Assembly (NCBI RefSeq): GCF_022482365.1
Contig: NZ_JAKVPE010000001.1
Location: 62,001 to 126,000 of the forward strand
From: Limosilactobacillus sp.
Lineage (GTDB): Bacteria > Bacillota > Bacilli > Lactobacillales > Lactobacillaceae
Reading direction: 5' to 3'
DNA: 64,000 nt
Position 1 is the first letter of the stretch, and every line of letters begins with the position of its first letter. This document shows positions 1-10,248 of this stretch, in pieces. The notes under the pieces were generated by a model, which was given only the letters and a program-made list of their open reading frames with translations, searched no databases and was not told where the DNA came from. Both the position numbers and the translations under genes were made by a program.

Positions 1-3000
1 AACTCTGAAGGCAACGTTGAGTCTACGCACAGCTTGTCACCACAAACCGTCACGATCGTACGGACTACCGACTTGGTAACTGGCACGTCGACTTACGACA
101 CGCCGGATAGCACGAAGGGTGAGAACACGATCGCTGAACGGATTGCTCCAGATGTACCTGGATACACCATCAGCGACTCTAAGAACAACGGTGCAATTAC
201 CATCACCTGGGATAACAGTAAGATCGGCCAGACGATCACTGAGCAGACTGCAACGTTCACTTACAAGCCAGGTCAGCACGAAGTAGTTGTTAACGCAAAA
301 GATGCAGCTACTGGAGCGACACTGGCGAGTAGAACGATAACAGGGGTTACCAACCAAGTTATCGATCCAGTTGCCACCGCGAAGTCAATCGTCCCAAGTG
401 GGTACATTGCGGCTTTGCAAGCTGATTACGCAGACGATTACCAGTTAAACACAGAATTCACTAGCCACTGGGCAAACGGCTATCGGTTGCTTGCTGAGGG
501 GAACGCCACCGAGTTCAATTACTACGTCCAACAAGGGATGGTCAACAGTACTGAAACCAGGACGATCACGCGGACGATCAACGTCACGCTGCCTGGCAGC
601 ACCATGACCTCGACGGTTCAATCCGTCACCTTCACGCGGACGGTCACGGTTAACGCCGTCACTCACGAAAGCACATCAGCAACCAAATGGACGGCTACCA
701 GCACGACCTGGCCAGCCTACACTGTCCAGACGGTCACCGGCTACACGCCATCGATTACTACTGATGGCGCAACCGCAACCGATGTTCCAGCAGTCGGCGT
801 TACGCCTGAAACTAAGGACTCTGTCGTCGACATCACCTACGAGGCGAATGCTGAATCAGCAACCATTGAATATGTCGATGATGACAACAATGGCAGCTTA
901 GTTGGATCAACCATTATCAGAGGGTCTTACAGCACCTCAGCAAGTACCGGGGTCACCACTTACGTTAGTGGCTTGACTGGATATAAGGGCTTGAAGGATG
1001 CTTGGAAACAAGTCGGTACGTCACCAAGCACCTACACCTTCACGGATGATGCTAACCAGACGATTACGGTTCACCTGAAGCACAATACTACCAGTCGGAC
1101 TACTAGTGGGACGTACGTACGTCAATGGAGAGCTTATAAGGCGGATCAGAACGGTATTAAGGAAAGCAGCAACTCGATTGCTTCTGAATCGCAAAAAGCA
1201 ATCATCACTGTTACTGGTAGCGTTGACCGGGTAACTGGGTCAGTAACTCACTCAACGACCATCGTTTACAATGGTCAGTCAGTTGACGAAATTCCATCAT
1301 TGGGCAAGATAAGCACGAATAAGTCTCTTCAAGAAGCCTTAGGTGGGACTTTGAAGGAATACACGTACTCAGACGGTAGCAGCAACTCTATGACGACTAC
1401 CGATGGTGACTACAACACATCTATTTCTTACGATTCATCATTCGATCAGGCAGTTACCCCGGATAACACTGTTCAGTACAAGACAGATGATGATTGGCGG
1501 GACCTTATCCTTGGCACTGATGGGTTGAACATGAATAACATTTTCTATGATGTAATTTGCAGACCACACCAATACAACAACACTGTGAAGATTGTTGATA
1601 AGAGCGGTAATGTCTTGGCAACAATTACTGACGACAACTTCTACAATACGAATGTTGCTGGAAATGTTAACTATGCAAACGATCCGAACCCGTACAACAA
1701 ACACACAGCGGTTATTGTTAAAGGTAACGAGGAATTCCAAGACAAGAACGGTGTCACTGGTTTCTACAACCAGAATGTCAACCTTACGAATGCGCAAAGC
1801 GAGCTGACCAAGCTGCTTAACAGTGGCTGGAAGTTCGACCACGCCGACAATGGCATGACCGTCACGAACGGCACCATCCAGGCAATTACTCAGCCAAGTG
1901 GCGACCAGACGTGGACGATCACGCTGGACTCCAACCTGATGATTGGTTCTGAAAACAAGACCTACGAGCGGACGATCAACTACTTCACGCCACGTGAAGA
2001 CGGGACGATTCCAACCTCGACTGCTCACACGGCAACGCAATACCAGTACTACACTCGGACTACTACTAAGAACGATGTCACTGGCAGCATGAGCTATGGT
2101 CCTTGGACTCTCAGATCTGGCTACACGAATGGCTGGATTGGCAAAGTTGACGGCGACGATCCAGTCTTGGCTGCTAACGCCGTTGAAGGGTACACTGAGT
2201 ACGTTGATCCGAAGGTTGCTAATGAATGGTATGCAGACTTCTCGAAGCCAGTTCAGATTAACCCAGAGACGACGACGCAGACTGACTACACCGTCAATAT
2301 CTACTACAAGGCCAAAAACTACACCGATACCGTCAAGTTCGTTGACGCAAATGGCAAGAGCCTGAACGATGACGTCACATTCAACGCCGATTACCGGACT
2401 GACATTAGCCAGACCGAGACGACGAATGCGGATGTCAAGGCGGCGATTACAGCCGTTAAGGCCAAGGGCTACGACATTTCCGTTGATCCATTCACGACCG
2501 GCTTGAAGCAGCCAGCTGGCAACCAGACCTATACGATTGTCTTCAAGGGTACTGACTCGCCAATCACTGACCTGACGAAGCTGCGGCAGACTGTCACCCG
2601 GACCATCAATACTACCAACCCTGATGGCACGACCAATAGTATGGTTCAGAGCGTTGTCTTCGGCCGGACCGGGACGCACAACCCGACGACTGGTGACACC
2701 TATACGCCATGGCACGTCTACACTGATGCCTCTGCTACTGGCACTGACACTGGTGAGACGACTGGTCGCTGGGATGCATATCCAGTTCCGCAACAGACCG
2801 GCTACACCTCTCAAGTCAAGACCGAGGGGACTTCCGGCGAAGCTTCGAATGCTACCAGCATTGATGCCAACAACAACGTCACGGCCGACACCGATAATGT
2901 CGTAGTCGACGTGACCTACGCGGCAAATGCTCAGACGGTTCAATACCAGTTCGAGGATGCCTTCAAGTACGATAACGACGCTCACAACGTCCACATCGAC

Positions 3001-6000
3001 TACAGCACCAACCCGAAGAAGGTCGGCGATGCGATGACAGTCGCTGGTAAGACTGGTCAGACGGTCAACACTGGTCTGACGGTTCCAGCCGGCTACATCC
3101 TGGCTGATGGACAGACGCTGCCAACCACCTACACCTTCAAGGCCAGCGGCAACGATCCAATCGTGATCAAGCTGACCCACAATGTTGCCACCTCTAAGGA
3201 TTCATCATCCTCTGTTCGGACGCTGAAGTTCTACAACGAAGACGGCACTCAGGCCTCCGCAGATGTTCACCAATTTGCCGGACAAGCAGTTACGAATGAT
3301 CCACAACTCGTGAAGGAACAACATCCTGACAACACCAACGCAATCGGTTTCGACTACACTGGTGAGGACGACCTGACAACTGGCAAGATCCTGTGGCGTG
3401 ACTACACGCCAGCCAGCGGGACTTGGGACTCATACGCTATTCCGCAAAAGGCCGGCTACATCACGGTTGACCTTGCACCTGCTGACGTTGCTTCCGCACT
3501 TGCCGGTGGCAACATCAAGCAGAACATTGTCACGAGCATTCCTGCAAAGACTGACGTCCAGCATGATGAGTCTGAATCCGACACGACTACGTACATCACT
3601 TACCTGAAGTATGAAAACAGTACGTCGACCAGCCAGATCACGCGGACGATCAACGTTCACAACCCAGTGGATGGCACGACTACAACCACGAACCAGAGTG
3701 TTCAGGTTCAAAAGAACGTTAAGGTCATTCAGCTGAAGGGTGGCGTCACGATTGATATTCCTGACGACGACTGGACACTGAGCGACTCCACGAAGAACAG
3801 CTGGGCAAGCTTCACGGCACCTGACTTCGACGGCTACAAGCCGAGTCAGGACACCGTTGCTAGCCAAGTCGTATATCCAAACGAGACGACTAACACGACG
3901 GTCGACATCACCTACACGGCGGATGCTGCTTACAACCAGTACACTGCCAACATCAAGTACGTTGATGACGACAACAACGAAGCCCAGGTTGGCAACGAAA
4001 CAACCATCAAGGGCCGCGCTGGACAAACTATCCCAATTACCATCAAGGTTCCGGACAGTCGTTACGAACTGGCAACTAGTGAGACGAACCTGCCAACAAG
4101 CTACACCTTCGAGACGAGCGGCAATAAAGACATTACTATCCACTTGAAGCACAAGAAGATTAGTACTTCGACTGCTATCAACCTCAGTCGGGCCTTTGTT
4201 CCAGCAATCACCAAGACTGGTGAAACTGGCAATCTGAATGATGATGATATTAAGTGGAACATGCAATGGGATAAGCAAACCGATACGGCAACGCTCTACT
4301 ATGACCAAGATATGGTAACCAGTCTGATTACTGGTACCGATGTTGATCTGAAGAGTGGGATCACGGCACTCAATCCAGATGATGTTCTCAGTGCTGCACC
4401 AACCATTGCTGGGTACGAGATCAACCCAGGCTATGGCACTGTCAAGGGATGGGCTCAGTCTGAACAAGACAACTACGCTAAGAACCCAACGCTTGATAAC
4501 AACACTTTCTCTGCCTACACTAAGGCACAAGTGCTTGAAGCTATCAATAAGGAACACTTGACGTCGATGACAACAGACTTCACGTACACCAAGTTCGTTC
4601 CGTATGTTCCATACACGACGCAAGCAGATACCCATACGGCAACGCGGATGATTGAGCTGCACCTGCCATCTGGCAACACGACATATGTTCCACAAAAGGT
4701 TGAATTCACACGGAACATCAACGTTTTGTCTGGCACGACTCAAAAGCTGAATGATGGCAAGGAGACTGCATGGACGGTTGCTAGCGGTTCTGCTACTAAC
4801 TGGCCAGAATACACGCCAGAAAACGTGGACGGCTACGCACCAAACCCGGCAACGGTGGCTAAACAAGATGTCACGGCTAATACCGATGACACGGTGGTTG
4901 ATGTCTACTACAACCAGACGACCCAAAAGGCCACGGTCAGCTTCGTTGATGACGACAATAACGGCGCTACTGTAGGCAACTCATACAGCATCAAAGGAAC
5001 TTACGGTGAGGTTAAGAGTACCAACATCAGCAGCAACATCCCGACTAACTACGTCCTGAGTTCGACGCAGCCGGATGCTAACTACGGCAACACCTGGACG
5101 GTCGGCAAGAGTGATGTTTCGATCACCGTTCACTTAAAGCACGCAACTCAGGTCATCAATAGTCAGACGAAGAACGTGGTTCGGTCGATCTACCGGCAGT
5201 TCAAGGATGCCAACGACAAGGCTGAAAAGCTCGTGAACACCCAGACGGTTACCTTCGTCCAGAACACGACGAAGGACCTGGTAACTGGCAAGACAACGAC
5301 CAGTGACTGGAAGAGTGACAACCCAGTTTGGGATGCCCAAACTGCTACCGACATTCCGGGCTACACGCTGGAAACTGATCACAGTTCAGCTCCAAAGGTA
5401 ACGGTTACTTCTGATACCGCAGATGCCAAGGTAGTCTTCATCTACGACAGCAACTCGGGCAAATTGCCAGTTCAGTTCGTGGATGACGACAACAACCAGG
5501 CAGTAGTTCTGCAGTACGACGTTCCTGTCAAGACTGGTCTGACGGTCAAGACTGGGAAGCCGGCAACTGACGGGGCAGAGCCAACGACCTACTACACTGA
5601 CGAGATTCCAGCAGGCTACACGCTGGTACCAAACCAGAATCTGAACTCAACCTTCACCTGGAACGGGACTGACACGCTCAGCCCAATGGTTGTCCACCTG
5701 ACTCATGGGACGGCGACGAACAGCACGACTGAGTCCTTCACGCGGTACATCTACATTCAGCTTGGGTCCAACCCGTCGACGGTGCTGACCAGTCAAACGG
5801 TCACCCTGACGAAGACGACCACGGCTGATGCTGCAACTGGGACAGTCAAGTCGACCACCTGGTCCACTGGCTACTTCGCTCCGGTAGATGCACCAACTGA
5901 AAAAGGCTACACGCTGGCTAGCGATAGTCCGAAGTCGGCTGCCTTCACTACGATTGGCGGCTCTTCCACAACGCCAACCAACCCAGCGGACGTCACCTTC

Positions 6001-9000
6001 AAGTACAATGCCAACGAGACCGTCAAGATTATCTATGTTGATACTGGTCTGATGAACGGTGCCATCATCTTGAGCGGCAGCAATAGCACCCTCAGCAGCA
6101 CCTCCCTGAGTGGGGTTGCGGATGGGAAGAGTGTCGCTACCAGCATTCAGGCTCCGAGTGACAAGTACGTCATCAGCAGCGTTCAGCAAGACGGTAAGGA
6201 CTTGACCAATTACGCTAACTACACCTTTAAGGACGGCACTAATGGCGACATTACTGTCTACCTGAAGCATGCGGTCAAAGATTTCAAGATGCCGGTTCAA
6301 TTCAAGCGGGAACTCATTCCACAAACGCAGAAGCTTGAAAACAACCAGCTGAAAGATAATTACCAAGAAGATGATGCACTTTCGGAAACCGTCACAGGTT
6401 CTGCCAATATGGAGACTGACCTGACAAATAACAAGAACTACGTTGTCAATTTGGACTCCAGTACTTTCAAGAGCCTTGATGAGCTGACTGTAGACCAGAT
6501 GCCAAAATACGATGGCTTTAGCTTGCCAGAAGGTCAGACATTAGCTCAGATTATCGATAGTCAGTTCCCAGTCAGAATACCCGGTGACGTTGAAAACAGT
6601 GCCTACACTGTTGCGTTAAGTGGTTCGCAGATTGAAAAGATTATAGAAGAGCTTGGTGTGACGCCGGGCAATGAGATCTCTAGTGATGTTATTAAGGGTT
6701 CGACGGACACCGGTCAGTATATCGGTGAGGAAATTGCCGCAACTATTAAGTACAACAACAAGACGTACCCTGAAACGTTCCAGTTCATCGATAGCACGAC
6801 TAATAAGGAAATTACCGATGCCGTTTACACGGACGATAAGGGCAGTACCTCGACGCTGCCGGGTGAACAGTCAATGTCTGTTCAGTATCTGCACCCTTAT
6901 GGCAGTTCTTCCGGTGCTTACGGCATCACTGATCTGATTCAGAAGTATCAATCGCTTGGCTACACGGTTGTCAAGAATGGCTATGCGGATAATGTCAACA
7001 CTCGTCAGGATCTGAGCAGCCACACCTACCAGATCGTTCTGGTCAAGAGCAGCATGCAGGATAGTCATACCGCCACGCGGAAGATTACGGTCAACAATGT
7101 CGATGGTACGTCGACGGTAACGTCGCAAGTGGCCAAGGTCACGCGGAGCGCCGTCTGGAACCAGGCAACCCAGCAGTATGATTATGGCGATTGGAACACC
7201 GGCACTTGGGAATCCGTCACGCCAGCTGCTGTTACCGGCTACACGCCAGTGATCCTGGTCGATGGCAATAGTGCCAACAGCATTCAAACTGTCACGGTCA
7301 CTAACAAGACGCAGGATTCCAACGTTGTAGTCAGCTACACGCCAACGGAGTACGATGACTCAGTGGTCATTGAAGATCAGGACGTCAAGGATGCCGATGG
7401 CAACAACAAGGTCTTAGACACGCTGACGATTCCTGGGACGTATAACAAGACGATCGATACGACGGATGTCAATACCCAGCTGAATAATTATGAGGTAGGA
7501 GGCTATGAGGTTGTCAGAAACGAATTAGCCAACCCAACTACTCAGCCGGCTGAAGCCCATACCTACACGATCATCTTGAAGCACAAGACCCTGGATGTTA
7601 CTGACAGCGCAGCCCCAACACGGACGATCACGGTTAACACGCCTGTAACGGTTGATGGCTCAACTTCAATTTCAGCGTCAACAGTTACTCAAACAGTGAA
7701 ATTCACCCGGACGGGGACTAAAGACTTAGTAACGAAGGACACTAATTGGAATGCTTGGTCGGTTGCTACCGATTCACCAGCTCAGAATTGGGCTGAATAC
7801 GATGCACCAACTATTGAGGGCTACACGGCAAAGCCAGCAAGCGTAGGTGCATTGGTTGTCAAGGCCACAACGGCAAACGCAACTGCTACGATTGACTACA
7901 CGGGCAATGATCAAAGCATCAACATTACTTACGTTGATGATGACGAAAATGGCGCTCAAGTTGGCAATGTCCAACCTTTGACTGGTAAAACTGGTGAGAC
8001 TGTTCCGATGAACATTGCAACGCTGGATGACTACAACATCAGCAGTGTCCAGCAGGGGGACAAGACGTTGACCAGTTATGCAACGTACACGTTCCTGCCA
8101 AGCGGCAACCAGAATGTTACGGTTCACTTGACGCATAAAGTCCAGACCGTAGCGGTTTCACTGACGTACACTCGGGATTATGAGACCAATTTAATGAATC
8201 CAGACTTTAAGACTGTAAAGGAAGAGTCCGGAAATAAATATAGTGCTCAAAACTATACGGGGACAGCCCATGTGAAAGTTGATCAAGTTACTAAGACGAA
8301 GACACTGGTTGACTATGAGATCAATAATCAGCAATCAATTCCGGCTGTTGATACATCAAAATTCCCTAAGATCGATGGGTACTCAAATTCTGCTTGGATT
8401 CAGGGTCAACTTATCTCGGATGCAAAACAATCTGATTATAACAATATTCAGCTGATGGCCATCCCAGCATCGATGCTGAAAACAGCCCTAGAAAATCAAA
8501 TTGCTTCTGCAAGTGATCTTACGGCAGGATTAGAGTTTAGTAATGACGCTCAGGTTCGCTACTATCCAACTCTGTATGCAGACACGATTACCTTCAATGA
8601 TACTAGTGGCAACAGTTTGACCGGTTCCCTCAGTCTTGGAAAGACTTACAATTGGCAGGATCAAGAATATCATAGTCACGTCGAATCAGGCGGAATTGCC
8701 TACACCGATACAATTACCAGTGCTGACAAGAAGAGCGTCACCGACGAGATTGCTGCTCTGGAAGCGCAAGGCTACCAGCTTCAGCAGGACGACCAATACA
8801 CGAAGTTCACTTCGCTGACGACGCAGCCAGCTGAAAAGGTAACGATCAACCTGACCTTTGCCAAGGTTTACAACGACACGGTTAACTTTGTTGATGCGGA
8901 TGCTAACAACAAGTCAATCAATGATTCCGTAACGCTTTCAAACTTGAAGGCGGGGGATACCCTTGATTTGACGAACGTCAACACTATAATTGCTGCCTTA

Positions 9001-10233
9001 AAGGCAAAGCACTATGTATTGCAGACCAATGAGCTTGATGGTGTAACGACTCAGCCAGCCGCAAACAAGACCTACACGATCAGCTTCACTGAAGGCAGGG
9101 ACTATGTGGCAGTGCCAGATAAGACCTTTACCTACAAGCTGGTACGGGTGCAGGAAAATGCTGATGGGACGACAACTTCCGAGACATTAGTCAACTCAAC
9201 GGCTACGGTTTCCGGTAAGCAGTTTACCAACCTAATCACTGGCGAGACATTGGGCGATCCAATCTACACAACGACTAACCCGACTTCAATCGGCGGTGGA
9301 AACCTTGCCACGCGGTTAGCTGGCAAGACCACTGGTGATCAGGGTCAGTACCATGCACCAGCAGGTTGGGACTACGTAGACAAGGGTTCCATTAAGTCCT
9401 ATGGTCTTGATGCGGACGGCAACGTCACTAAATGGTATGTTCCGGTACTGACTGAAAGCCAGATGACGGCTTTAGCTGACAAGGGTACCTTTAGCTACAC
9501 TGATACGGTTTACTGCAAGCCATACTACACAAACAGTTATAACTTTGAGGATGCCGACACCGGCGCCAGCCTACATGCTTCGATGACGACGACGACCACC
9601 TACCAGGCGACCGTCAACTTGACCGACGTTAACCAGGTCATCTCCGATCTGGAGAGCCAAGGCTACACTGTTAAGAGCAATCCGCTGACGACGGGGATGA
9701 CCCAGGTCGCAAATGGTAAGACCTACACGATCACCTTCCAGAAGGCTTCTGGCACGACCTACGTCAGCGTCGCCCGTGCGTTTGCTCCGTACAAGACGAC
9801 TGACGGGACAATCCCAGAAAGCTTAAAGACGAGTGATCCGAGCTACCTTACCAGCCAGTCCTGGGGTGTCCAGCGGGCAACCGTCAAGGTTCAGTGGTCG
9901 CTGAATACCGCCACTGGCTCAAACTCCATCGTCAGTGTGGCCTGGGCTGACAGCGGCAACACGCTGAGCAGCCGGGACGCCAACACTGTTCTGTCCGAGG
10001 CACCGTCCATTGACGGCTACGTCATGATGCCTGGCGAAGCCCAGACGCTGCAAAGCAACTACGACACTGCAAAGGCTACGGCACCATCTGATGTCAATAC
10101 CTATGCACAGGACGTCTTTGGTGACGTGCCACTGAACGAAGTGGAAGCCTTCCTGAAGTTCTACGGCTGGAAGACGACTGGAACCGCGGCTAGTCCGCAG
10201 GTAACGGACCCGATGATTACCGCTATTCCGTAG
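1..10233 (+). CDS. Giant Mub/MucBP-repeat mucus-binding adhesin, 5' end outside the window
   Basis: The frame is open from base 1, so the start codon, signal peptide and N-terminus lie upstream; the TTG at 34 is not a credible start. About 3,410 residues are encoded before a TAG at 10231. The protein is built from alternating modules. One is a Mub B2-like unit (RTI...Q.V.F.RT...W...GYT...VDITY), for example at about 2590-2930, 4630-4910, 5160-5450 and 7605-7900. Another is a MucBP-like unit starting YVDDDNNG and ending HLKH, for example at 860-1090, 3930-4155, 4920-5140 and 7910-8140. A third is a FVDADG-type unit, for example at 2329-2550, 8865-9090 and 9530-9740. Longer modules of about 130-160 residues sit between them (1110-1800, 4165-4600, 6280-6760, 8150-8570, 9755-10230). 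Such proteins are wall-exposed adhesins binding mucin or host glycans; the ligand here is inferred. The frame continues beyond the TAG into the next entry. Confidence 0.9.
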   Translation, partial: NSEGNVESTHSLSPQTVTIVRTTDLVTGTSTYDTPDSTKGENTIAERIAPDVPGYTISDSKNNGAITITWDNSKIGQTITEQTATFTYKPGQHEVVVNAKDAATGATLASRTITGVTNQVIDPVATAKSIVPSGYIAALQADYADDYQLNTEFTSHWANGYRLLAEGNATEFNYYVQQGMVNSTETRTITRTINVTLPGSTMTSTVQSVTFTRTVTVNAVTHESTSATKWTATSTTWPAYTVQTVTGYTPSITTDGATATDVPAVGVTPETKDSVVDITYEANAESATIEYVDDDNNGSLVGSTIIRGSYSTSASTGVTTYVSGLTGYKGLKDAWKQVGTSPSTYTFTDDANQTITVHLKHNTTSRTTSGTYVRQWRAYKADQNGIKESSNSIASESQKAIITVTGSVDRVTGSVTHSTTIVYNGQSVDEIPSLGKISTNKSLQEALGGTLKEYTYSDGSSNSMTTTDGDYNTSISYDSSFDQAVTPDNTVQYKTDDDWRDLILGTDGLNMNNIFYDVICRPHQYNNTVKIVDKSGNVLATITDDNFYNTNVAGNVNYANDPNPYNKHTAVIVKGNEEFQDKNGVTGFYNQNVNLTNAQSELTKLLNSGWKFDHADNGMTVTNGTIQAITQPSGDQTWTITLDSNLMIGSENKTYERTINYFTPREDGTIPTSTAHTATQYQYYTRTTTKNDVTGSMSYGPWTLRSGYTNGWIGKVDGDDPVLAANAVEGYTEYVDPKVANEWYADFSKPVQINPETTTQTDYTVNIYYKAKNYTDTVKFVDANGKSLNDDVTFNADYRTDISQTETTNADVKAAITAVKAKGYDISVDPFTTGLKQPAGNQTYTIVFKGTDSPITDLTKLRQTVTRTINTTNPDGTTNSMVQSVVFGRTGTHNPTTGDTYTPWHVYTDASATGTDTGETTGRWDAYPVPQQTGYTSQVKTEGTSGEASNATSIDANNNVTADTDNVVVDVTYAANAQTVQYQFEDAFKYDNDAHNVHIDYSTNPKKVGDAMTVAGKTGQTVNTGLTVPAGYILADGQTLPTTYTFKASGNDPIVIKLTHNVATSKDSSSSVRTLKFYNEDGTQASADVHQFAGQAVTNDPQLVKEQHPDNTNAIGFDYTGEDDLTTGKILWRDYTPASGTWDSYAIPQKAGYITVDLAPADVASALAGGNIKQNIVTSIPAKTDVQHDESESDTTTYITYLKYENSTSTSQITRTINVHNPVDGTTTTTNQSVQVQKNVKVIQLKGGVTIDIPDDDWTLSDSTKNSWASFTAPDFDGYKPSQDTVASQVVYPNETTNTTVDITYTADAAYNQYTANIKYVDDDNNEAQVGNETTIKGRAGQTIPITIKVPDSRYELATSETNLPTSYTFETSGNKDITIHLKHKKISTSTAINLSRAFVPAITKTGETGNLNDDDIKWNMQWDKQTDTATLYYDQDMVTSLITGTDVDLKSGITALNPDDVLSAAPTIAGYEINPGYGTVKGWAQSEQDNYAKNPTLDNNTFSAYTKAQVLEAINKEHLTSMTTDFTYTKFVPYVPYTTQADTHTATRMIELHLPSGNTTYVPQKVEFTRNINVLSGTTQKLNDGKETAWTVASGSATNWPEYTPENVDGYAPNPATVAKQDVTANTDDTVVDVYYNQTTQKATVSFVDDDNNGATVGNSYSIKGTYGEVKSTNISSNIPTNYVLSSTQPDANYGNTWTVGKSDVSITVHLKHATQVINSQTKNVVRSIYRQFKDANDKAEKLVNTQTVTFVQNTTKDLVTGKTTTSDWKSDNPVWDAQTATDIPGYTLETDHSSAPKVTVTSDTADAKVVFIYDSNSGKLPVQFVDDDNNQAVVLQYDVPVKTGLTVKTGKPATDGAEPTTYYTDEIPAGYTLVPNQNLNSTFTWNGTDTLSPMVVHLTHGTATNSTTESFTRYIYIQLGSNPSTVLTSQTVTLTKTTTADAATGTVKSTTWSTGYFAPVDAPTEKGYTLASDSPKSAAFTTIGGSSTTPTNPADVTFKYNANETVKIIYVDTGLMNGAIILSGSNSTLSSTSLSGVADGKSVATSIQAPSDKYVISSVQQDGKDLTNYANYTFKDGTNGDITVYLKHAVKDFKMPVQFKRELIPQTQKLENNQLKDNYQEDDALSETVTGSANMETDLTNNKNYVVNLDSSTFKSLDELTVDQMPKYDGFSLPEGQTLAQIIDSQFPVRIPGDVENSAYTVALSGSQIEKIIEELGVTPGNEISSDVIKGSTDTGQYIGEEIAATIKYNNKTYPETFQFIDSTTNKEITDAVYTDDKGSTSTLPGEQSMSVQYLHPYGSSSGAYGITDLIQKYQSLGYTVVKNGYADNVNTRQDLSSHTYQIVLVKSSMQDSHTATRKITVNNVDGTSTVTSQVAKVTRSAVWNQATQQYDYGDWNTGTWESVTPAAVTGYTPVILVDGNSANSIQTVTVTNKTQDSNVVVSYTPTEYDDSVVIEDQDVKDADGNNKVLDTLTIPGTYNKTIDTTDVNTQLNNYEVGGYEVVRNELANPTTQPAEAHTYTIILKHKTLDVTDSAAPTRTITVNTPVTVDGSTSISASTVTQTVKFTRTGTKDLVTKDTNWNAWSVATDSPAQNWAEYDAPTIEGYTAKPASVGALVVKATTANATATIDYTGNDQSINITYVDDDENGAQVGNVQPLTGKTGETVPMNIATLDDYNISSVQQGDKTLTSYATYTFLPSGNQNVTVHLTHKVQTVAVSLTYTRDYETNLMNPDFKTVKEESGNKYSAQNYTGTAHVKVDQVTKTKTLVDYEINNQQSIPAVDTSKFPKIDGYSNSAWIQGQLISDAKQSDYNNIQLMAIPASMLKTALENQIASASDLTAGLEFSNDAQVRYYPTLYADTITFNDTSGNSLTGSLSLGKTYNWQDQEYHSHVESGGIAYTDTITSADKKSVTDEIAALEAQGYQLQQDDQYTKFTSLTTQPAEKVTINLTFAKVYNDTVNFVDADANNKSINDSVTLSNLKAGDTLDLTNVNTIIAALKAKHYVLQTNELDGVTTQPAANKTYTISFTEGRDYVAVPDKTFTYKLVRVQENADGTTTSETLVNSTATVSGKQFTNLITGETLGDPIYTTTNPTSIGGGNLATRLAGKTTGDQGQYHAPAGWDYVDKGSIKSYGLDADGNVTKWYVPVLTESQMTALADKGTFSYTDTVYCKPYYTNSYNFEDADTGASLHASMTTTTTYQATVNLTDVNQVISDLESQGYTVKSNPLTTGMTQVANGKTYTITFQKASGTTYVSVARAFAPYKTTDGTIPESLKTSDPSYLTSQSWGVQRATVKVQWSLNTATGSNSIVSVAWADSGNTLSSRDANTVLSEAPSIDGYVMMPGEAQTLQSNYDTAKATAPSDVNTYAQDVFGDVPLNEVEAFLKFYGWKTTGTAASPQVTDPMITAIP
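10231..10233 (+). other. In-frame TAG splitting the adhesin gene
   Basis: The codons on both sides of this TAG are in one reading frame. The next open stretch begins with the following codon, ATC, and continues the same module architecture to 12213. A single C-to-T change from CAG (Gln) would explain it. The first plausible re-initiation codon is a GTG at 10249 with no good Shine-Dalgarno sequence, so the downstream part is probably not made as a separate protein. Confidence 0.85.
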
Positions 10234-10248
10234 ATCCCAACTAGCCAT

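Noticed and set aside
1438-3180. Long minus-strand open frame opposite the adhesin
   Set aside because: It mirrors the coding strand of a repetitive, codon-biased gene, has no ribosome binding site or recognisable domain, and several similar frames occur along the same gene.
6841-6880. LPGEQ in the adhesin as a sortase motif
   Set aside because: It lies mid-protein with Glu after LPG, and no membrane segment or basic tail follows.
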